A DNA stretch of 64,000 nucleotides from assembly GCF_901000735.1 (NCBI RefSeq), contig NC_081546.1, positions 18,103,220-18,167,219 on the forward strand. Reading direction: 5' to 3'. This document shows positions 58,684 to 64,000 of this stretch, piece after piece. Numbering within the stretch: the first letter of the stretch is position 1; each line of letters opens with the position of its first letter. Source of the DNA: Corylus avellana. Lineage: Eukaryota > Streptophyta > Magnoliopsida > Fagales > Betulaceae. The position numbers were made by a program, and so were the translations under genes. Under the pieces are notes generated by a model. The model made no database searches, was not told the origin of the DNA, and saw only the letters and a list, made by a program, of their open reading frames with translations.

Positions 58684-61617
58684 GTTTGGCTGAATCATTT
58701 GAAGTTTAATGTTTAATGATTCTTTTGTAGTTTTAAAGATCAATGTTACGGGGTTTGATTGTGTTAAACACTATATTTTTTGAACAATTTTGAAATCTTG
58801 GTAACAAAATTTCGGCATGTATTTTCTTCAGTAGAATGATTTCTTTTGGTTGATTTTTGGAATACCCATATGTTTCTTAACCCATAAATCAAAAGCTTTT
58901 ATGATTATGAACCAAAATCATGATTTAAAATCGGGTTTCAGTGCGAAAATTTGATGAAAAATGAGAAAACCCGTTTGTAGACCCTTATAGGGCGAGACCT
59001 GACCCAGATCAAAATTTCAGACCCGGCTGAAGCTAGGGGATGAAGTCCCCTACCCGAATCTAAGCCCACTCCCATCACGCGCCATAAAAGGGAAAAACTT
59101 CTTCCTTTTTCCAGTGTGGGGTATCAAACCTCACACAATAGGGCTTGCAAGAAGGGTTACACCATCACGCCATTGTTTCGCTTTGGTTCAAATTTCGAAT
59201 TTTACTCAGTATAAATAGCGTTAAGCTGTTCTGGAAGATATCTATTTCATACTTATTTATATACCATGTGATCATTTATTTTGTTAAGCATAAATATTTA
59301 TTAAAGTATTATGCTATGGGATATTTTGTGATCAACATAAAGATTGAAGTTTTATGGTGCCATTATGAAGTAGTGGAAATCAAAGTGACAAGGGAATAGC
59401 CACAGCATCCTAAGTCATGATGATAATAAGGTAAAGAAATTTTTGTAAAAATTTCAAAGATGAATTTTGGTATCTATATGGCAATTAGATGTTATTGAAG
59501 TTATGACTCTTACAATATTTTTAGGAATAGCCACAGCATCCTAATTTTATAATGATAATCATATAAAGATTTTTTTTTTTTTACATGAACTTCATGAAGA
59601 AAATTAAACATCTATGTTGCATGTGATTAACTCATAAATTTAATGACTTTGCTCCAATAGATTTTATTATTTTTATGATTTAATTAGAATAAGATGGTTA
59701 ATTTGGCATTAAAAATAAAATTTTCTTATGCCCACAGGTACATGAAATTTTTATTTATTAATGTTTAAATTTACTAATCTTATTAATAAAGTTATTTAGT
59801 AAATTCATGTGTGATGTATCATTTGCCCACAGGTAGGTTGGAATTTACTATTAAATTAACATTGGTTAATTTAAATAAAGGTACTTCATAGCATTAAAGT
59901 ATCTTATTTGTCTTGGTCATTAAATGCATATCTGCTGCTTCAATTAATGTTATTTTATGTTCCAATACTTTCTAGTGATAATTTTTTTCTAACTGAAAAA
60001 GAAAATTTGCTTTAGGGTGTTTGAAACTTAATTTAGTGCTCTGTGTAGACGAATCACCCACTCTCACAGAATCAAGTACACCACATGAGATTATTAGTCA
60101 TGAACAGTGGGAACAATATAATTGCCTAAGTTTGATGTTCATAAAATCTCATATTACCAAATGTATCAGGATTCTATTCCTGAATATTGTAAGGCTAATG
60201 ATTTTAGAAAGTTGTTGAGGAACATTTCATGAGTTCCTATAAGGATTCAGCCATCACCCTCATATAAAAGCTTTAAAGAAAAACCTTAGGCACCTCCAAA
60301 AGTGTGCATTGGCACATTATGGTAGGTACATATAAGTCAGAAAGCTTGCAAATTAAGGAAATCTATTTATGGGCTAAGATAGGTCTCCCGTCAATGTTAT
60401 ACAAGATTATTACTTCATATGGTTTTATTAAGAACATTGTTAATTAGTGTTATATCTTAAGGTCAGTGGGAGTAAAGTTACTTTTTTTTTAGTCCTGTAT
60501 ATAGATAATATTTTGCTTGCAAGCAGTGATTTAGGTTTGCTACATAAAGTTCTTCTCACTAAACTTTCAAATGAAAGATTTGGGTGAAACCTCTTATGTC
60601 ATTGACATAGAGATTCATAGAGACATGAATAAAGAATATTAAGACTATTTTTAAATGGTATAAATTCAGTAAAAATCAATGTCTCAAAATGCATTGGAAC
60701 AAGAGCAGATTAAAAGTCATTTCTATGCATCTATAGCAAGCAGTTTAGTGTATGCGCAGGTCTGCACTAAACATGATATTGGACTAGCAGTAGAATTATT
60801 GGGTTGATAAAAAGTTGCAAATAAAGTCTTGCGATATACGCAAGAAAACCAAGAATTACAGATTGACCTACAATTACACTGACCGTTTAGAGGTCGTTGG
60901 TTATTTTGATTTTGTTGAATATGTAGACAGTACAAAATCTACTTCATGATATATTTTTTATTGCTAAAGGGCTATATCATGGAGATGCAGTAAGCAAACT
61001 AAAGTTGATACATCTACTATGAAAGCATAATTTATTGCATGCTATGAATTTAGTTAACAGGCATTATGGTTGAGACTTTTTATTAAAGGTCTCGAGATTG
61101 TTGATTTTATAGCGAAACCCATAATTATTTTCGACATAAAGTATCTCACTATGAGAGAGAATATTAAGTGACATGAAGTGTCTATTAAATATTGAATTAA
61201 TGATTGCGGATCCCATGACTAAAAGTTTATCGGTAAAGAAGTATATAGTCATGTGGAATATATGAGACTCATTAATTCATTTCGTGTTAAGTTTCTCTCT
61301 AATGGTCTATAGACATAAAGTTATTGTTACAAAGTTTTTGTGCACATGTATTATCCGTTGGGATAAATAAAGATAGACCCAGAATGACTTATTGGAAGTT
61401 ATTCATAAAGAATTATACCTTATAAAGATTTTGTTTAGAAAGATTAATACATTGTAATACATGGAAGGAAATGTTAATATAATAACATAACCACCATGAT
61501 TCATGTATTGTATCTCTCAAAATAAAACTAAAGCTTGGAGTAGTTTTCAATTTGGCCATATATAGTTTTAGTTACACACACGATTTTAAAATGTGTCATG
61601 TGAGCCAAGTGGGAGAA
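58684..61617 (+). pseudogene. decayed Ty1/copia pol, arm B
   Basis: Counterpart of 9,331-12,700 without the solo LTR insertion. Broken frames show YIDNILLASSDLGLLHKV (about 60,495), YASIASSLVYAQVCTKHDI (about 60,720), YVDSTKSTS (about 60,920), QALWLR (about 61,060), and a polypurine tract AGTGGGAGAATA at 61,606-61,617. Many stops. Not functional. Confidence 0.78.
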
Positions 61618-62015
61618 TATTAGAATTAATCTTCTATCAGTAGACTTAAGGTGGCCCACATGTCACATATATTATATGTATATAATATATTATATATAGT
61701 TTTTATTAAACAAAAAAACTTTGGGTAATTAAAGTACAGTTAACTACTAAAGGTGAAAAAGTGTTTTATTTTCATCAAGTGTTGTCTCCTTTGATGGAAG
61801 GAAGCAACGTAAGATAAGTGGATATGGGTCTTGGCCTATATAAAAGACAAGCCTGTGATATCCATCGATCACAACTTTAACGTGAAAAACACATAGGCTA
61901 GAAATCCTTATCTATCACTCTCCAACAAAGTGAGGGTTTTAGGATTGCGAATTGAGGGTTCTGGAATTGTGAATTCTGCAAACATTCAACGAGTATTCAA
62001 TTCAAGTGCTTAAAC
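61618..62015 (+). mobile_element. LTR of the decayed copia element, arm B
   Basis: Starts TTAGAATTAATC just after the polypurine tract. The expected TG start is not clear (TATTAG), in this and in the fragment at 44,629. The end is taken near GCTTAAACAACA and is approximate. Confidence 0.6.
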
Positions 62016-62059
62016 AACAATGGCCAAATGTAAGTATTTCTTTTATGTTTATATAATTT

Positions 62060-62170
62060 TCTCCCAAATTCTTACACGGGTTGCTTCGGCCACCCAAGAC
62101 CGACCACCCCAAGGGCCATGGGTGGCTTCGGCCACCCCAGCCCCCAACTGGGGTGGTTTGGCCACCCCAC
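62060..62170. repeat. GGGGTGGCC hairpin repeat, arm B
   Basis: Counterpart of 8,768-8,880, with GGTGGCTTCGGCCACCCCAG and related inverted motifs. Confidence 0.6.
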
Positions 62171-63869
62171 CCCTTAATATTTTATAATTTTTTTAATATA
62201 AAATAATATTTGATTATTATTTTTTGTTAGTAGGACAAGTGTCTTATTTGTAGTTCTATGATTTTTAAGAATAAATCATAACCATGAACTGGATATTCTC
62301 CAGTTCATTTTAATTAATGTCCTATTCGAATTGTAAGCCCTTTTAATTTCTTTCTTTTCCTTATTTATTTATTTTTTTAAAAAAATAGTATCTTGTCATT
62401 ATTTGGACAAGTTGATTTTAGTTGATCATATTAACATGTGATATTAGGTTTCAAAGTCTAAGGAATAATAATAAGCTTTCTTATGATAACTATAGAGTTG
62501 CTTTTAACATTGTATTAAGTTTCCTCGAAATTTCAGAGTAACATTAATATTGCAGTCCACAAGAGTTTCTGGTCATGATATATGAGAAAAATAAAAAGAG
62601 AAAAAGAAAATATATCGAGTCCCGCGTAATTAACTTGTGTTGATTAAATTCCAACACAACGTAATTAACCCTGCGCATGCATCTCTCGGAAATCAACTGA
62701 TCATGTCCAGGTCTTTCCTTGGTGTCATGTCTTCTAATATATTATATACACCATGCATGGCAAGGCCGGCTTTCTAATAATGTTGAGAGAGTTTATAACT
62801 TGTTAAAATTATTTTTTTGTTTTTCTTTTTTTATTATTTTTTTGTCTAAAAGGTCCAAAAATGATGCATCAGATAATTAAATAAAATAAAAAAATAAAAA
62901 ATAAAATAAAAAAAACAAAAAACAAAAAATATGTGTAACATTAAAATGATATCCCAAATTCAGACCACGGGCGGAGCTTTCTAATAATGATATTGACCCA
63001 ATTGGAATTATTCTATCTTTTATATATACTAGTTAGGATGGCACGTGCAATGCATGTTTTTGGTTCCCTGTGTTATGTATCATTGTAATTGTTAACATTA
63101 TAATTTTAATATCATACATATATTATAAAATATTTTTAATATCTAGATTATTGAAAAGTATATATTGATTTTTTTTTTAAAGAAAAAACTATAAAATTAA
63201 GTAAATATGATATACCAAATCAATTCAAATTACGCCAAGGGATGCCACCCATCTATGCGAGAGAAAAGAAACAAACAAAACAAAAACAAATATTAATAAA
63301 AAAATAAAAAAAATAAAAAAAAAATAAAAAATAAAAAAGAGTAGAAAAGTGTTTAAAGAGCATAAATCCATCAGAGTATCCATGATTTTATAAGAAAATA
63401 GTTTTGGCACCAGTAGCACCAAATACTACGTACGCCTTTACCCAAAACAAGGCTATCATTGGTTACACACGAAACATGACCATATGTCACAACTAATTAT
63501 TAATCAACAATCAAATCTTTCTTTTTGATCGAAAAATTATGTAATTAACCTGTAATTCTGTTACAAAGTAAACCTAACATACAACGGTGACCATCCCATG
63601 AAACTATAAGATTGCAAAAAAGAATGCTGAGTCACAACAAATTGGATAAGGAGGAACTTTGTGCATACATGGTATATAAGTAAGCTACATTAGTATGCTG
63701 CTTCACTGATTTACAAAACAAAAAACATCTACAATCAAATTCGAGGCCGCTTCTTTCTCCATGGAATACGAAAAAGCCATTAATTAATGATTTCGATTCA
63801 TGGCTAGAAAGATTGTACATAGAAGAGTAGCAGAAGTATAAGCAAACAAACATATTGACAAGCAATAAC
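62171..63869. other. no gene seen, arm B
   Basis: Counterpart of about 7,072-8,765. AT-rich, low-complexity A/T runs at 62,880-62,930 and 63,295-63,340. Confidence 0.5.
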
Positions 63870-63937
63870 CTTTTTCTGAGCTGGATGACCGGAACTTTGT
63901 CCCAATATGCTGTTAAAATCCAACTCCAATTCTTTCC
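63870..63937 (-). other. possible host-gene exon, arm B
   Basis: Counterpart of 7,004-7,071; same length, same splice borders (CTTTCACAAG side and AAAAAG|GTTATT), open in the same frame. Confidence 0.25.
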
Positions 63938-64000
63938 CTGCTTTCACAAGAAAAAATACCATCATTGCAGTTAATAGCACACGTGAATATAGTAAAATTC

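Larger units (their letters stand above)
44186..64000 (-). repeat. large inverted duplication, arm B
   Basis: Reverse copy of arm A (6,941-24,939), in two segments: 44,186-45,745 matches 24,905-23,379 and 48,118-64,000 matches 23,183-6,941. Between them lie 2,372 bp (two gaps and a foreign contig) where arm A has only 195 bp. The match runs to the final base of the window. Confidence 0.95.

Noticed and set aside
1..64000. A new multi-gene biological system
   Set aside because: Apart from the PLAC8 gene, the coding content is transposon-derived or unrecognised scraps; nothing suggests a coordinated cluster.

Overview
This is nuclear DNA from a flowering plant, most likely a heterozygous, probably woody eudicot; the species cannot be named from the sequence. 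Evidence: spliced genes with GT-AG introns, Ty1/copia retrotransposons primed by initiator tRNA-Met, CACTA (En/Spm) transposons with TNP2-type transposase, AT-rich intergenic DNA, and a plant PLAC8/PCR gene. Three runs of exactly 100 N (24,940-25,039; 45,746-45,845; 48,018-48,117) are scaffold gaps, so the window is four contigs joined together.

The dominating structure is a very large inverted duplication. Arm A (about 6,941-24,939, forward) reappears in reverse as arm B (44,186-64,000, running past the window edge). In both arms, from the outside inwards, the order is: a possible host exon, a GGGGTGGCC hairpin repeat, an LTR, a decayed copia element, a solo LTR with a short tandem repeat, a decayed CACTA element with a TNP2 transposase and a second TNPA-like gene holding another solo LTR in its last intron, a possible two-exon host fragment, an ACGT-rich CACTA-like repeat, an LTR fragment, and exon 1 of a PLAC8 pseudogene. 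The arms differ by a few percent and by clean indels, including an 894-bp solo LTR present only in arm A. Contig 1 alone contains what contigs 2 and 4 contain together. The 2.2-kb contig 45,846-48,017 is a second version of 42,540-44,186 and sits where arm A is continuous. I think two haplotypes of one locus were scaffolded head to head; a real palindrome is the alternative.

Window start (1-6,940): GA-rich DNA, a scrambled 18S rRNA fragment (710-979), AT-rich direct repeats, and a 2-kb array of hairpin repeats ending in a CACTA terminus (2,345-4,324).

Centre (25,040-44,185): a CACTA end, a repeat shared with the PLAC8 upstream region, a nearly complete 5.4-kb copia element with matching target duplications (28,016-33,376), a probable organellar DNA insertion (34,320-35,275), a TRIM-like element, and the only convincingly intact host gene, a four-exon PLAC8/PCR gene on the minus strand (37,059-38,908). 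Upstream of it lie a gutted relic (39,840-40,330) and a pseudogene (43,293-44,392) whose last exon was hit by a CACTA element, the remains of a tandem PLAC8 array.

The window is a tandem PLAC8 locus invaded repeatedly by transposons, with nested insertions that give an order of events. I see no CRISPR array, operon or new defence-type system. The most unusual items are the inverted duplication, the scrambled 18S piece, the hairpin arrays and the ACGT-core array.
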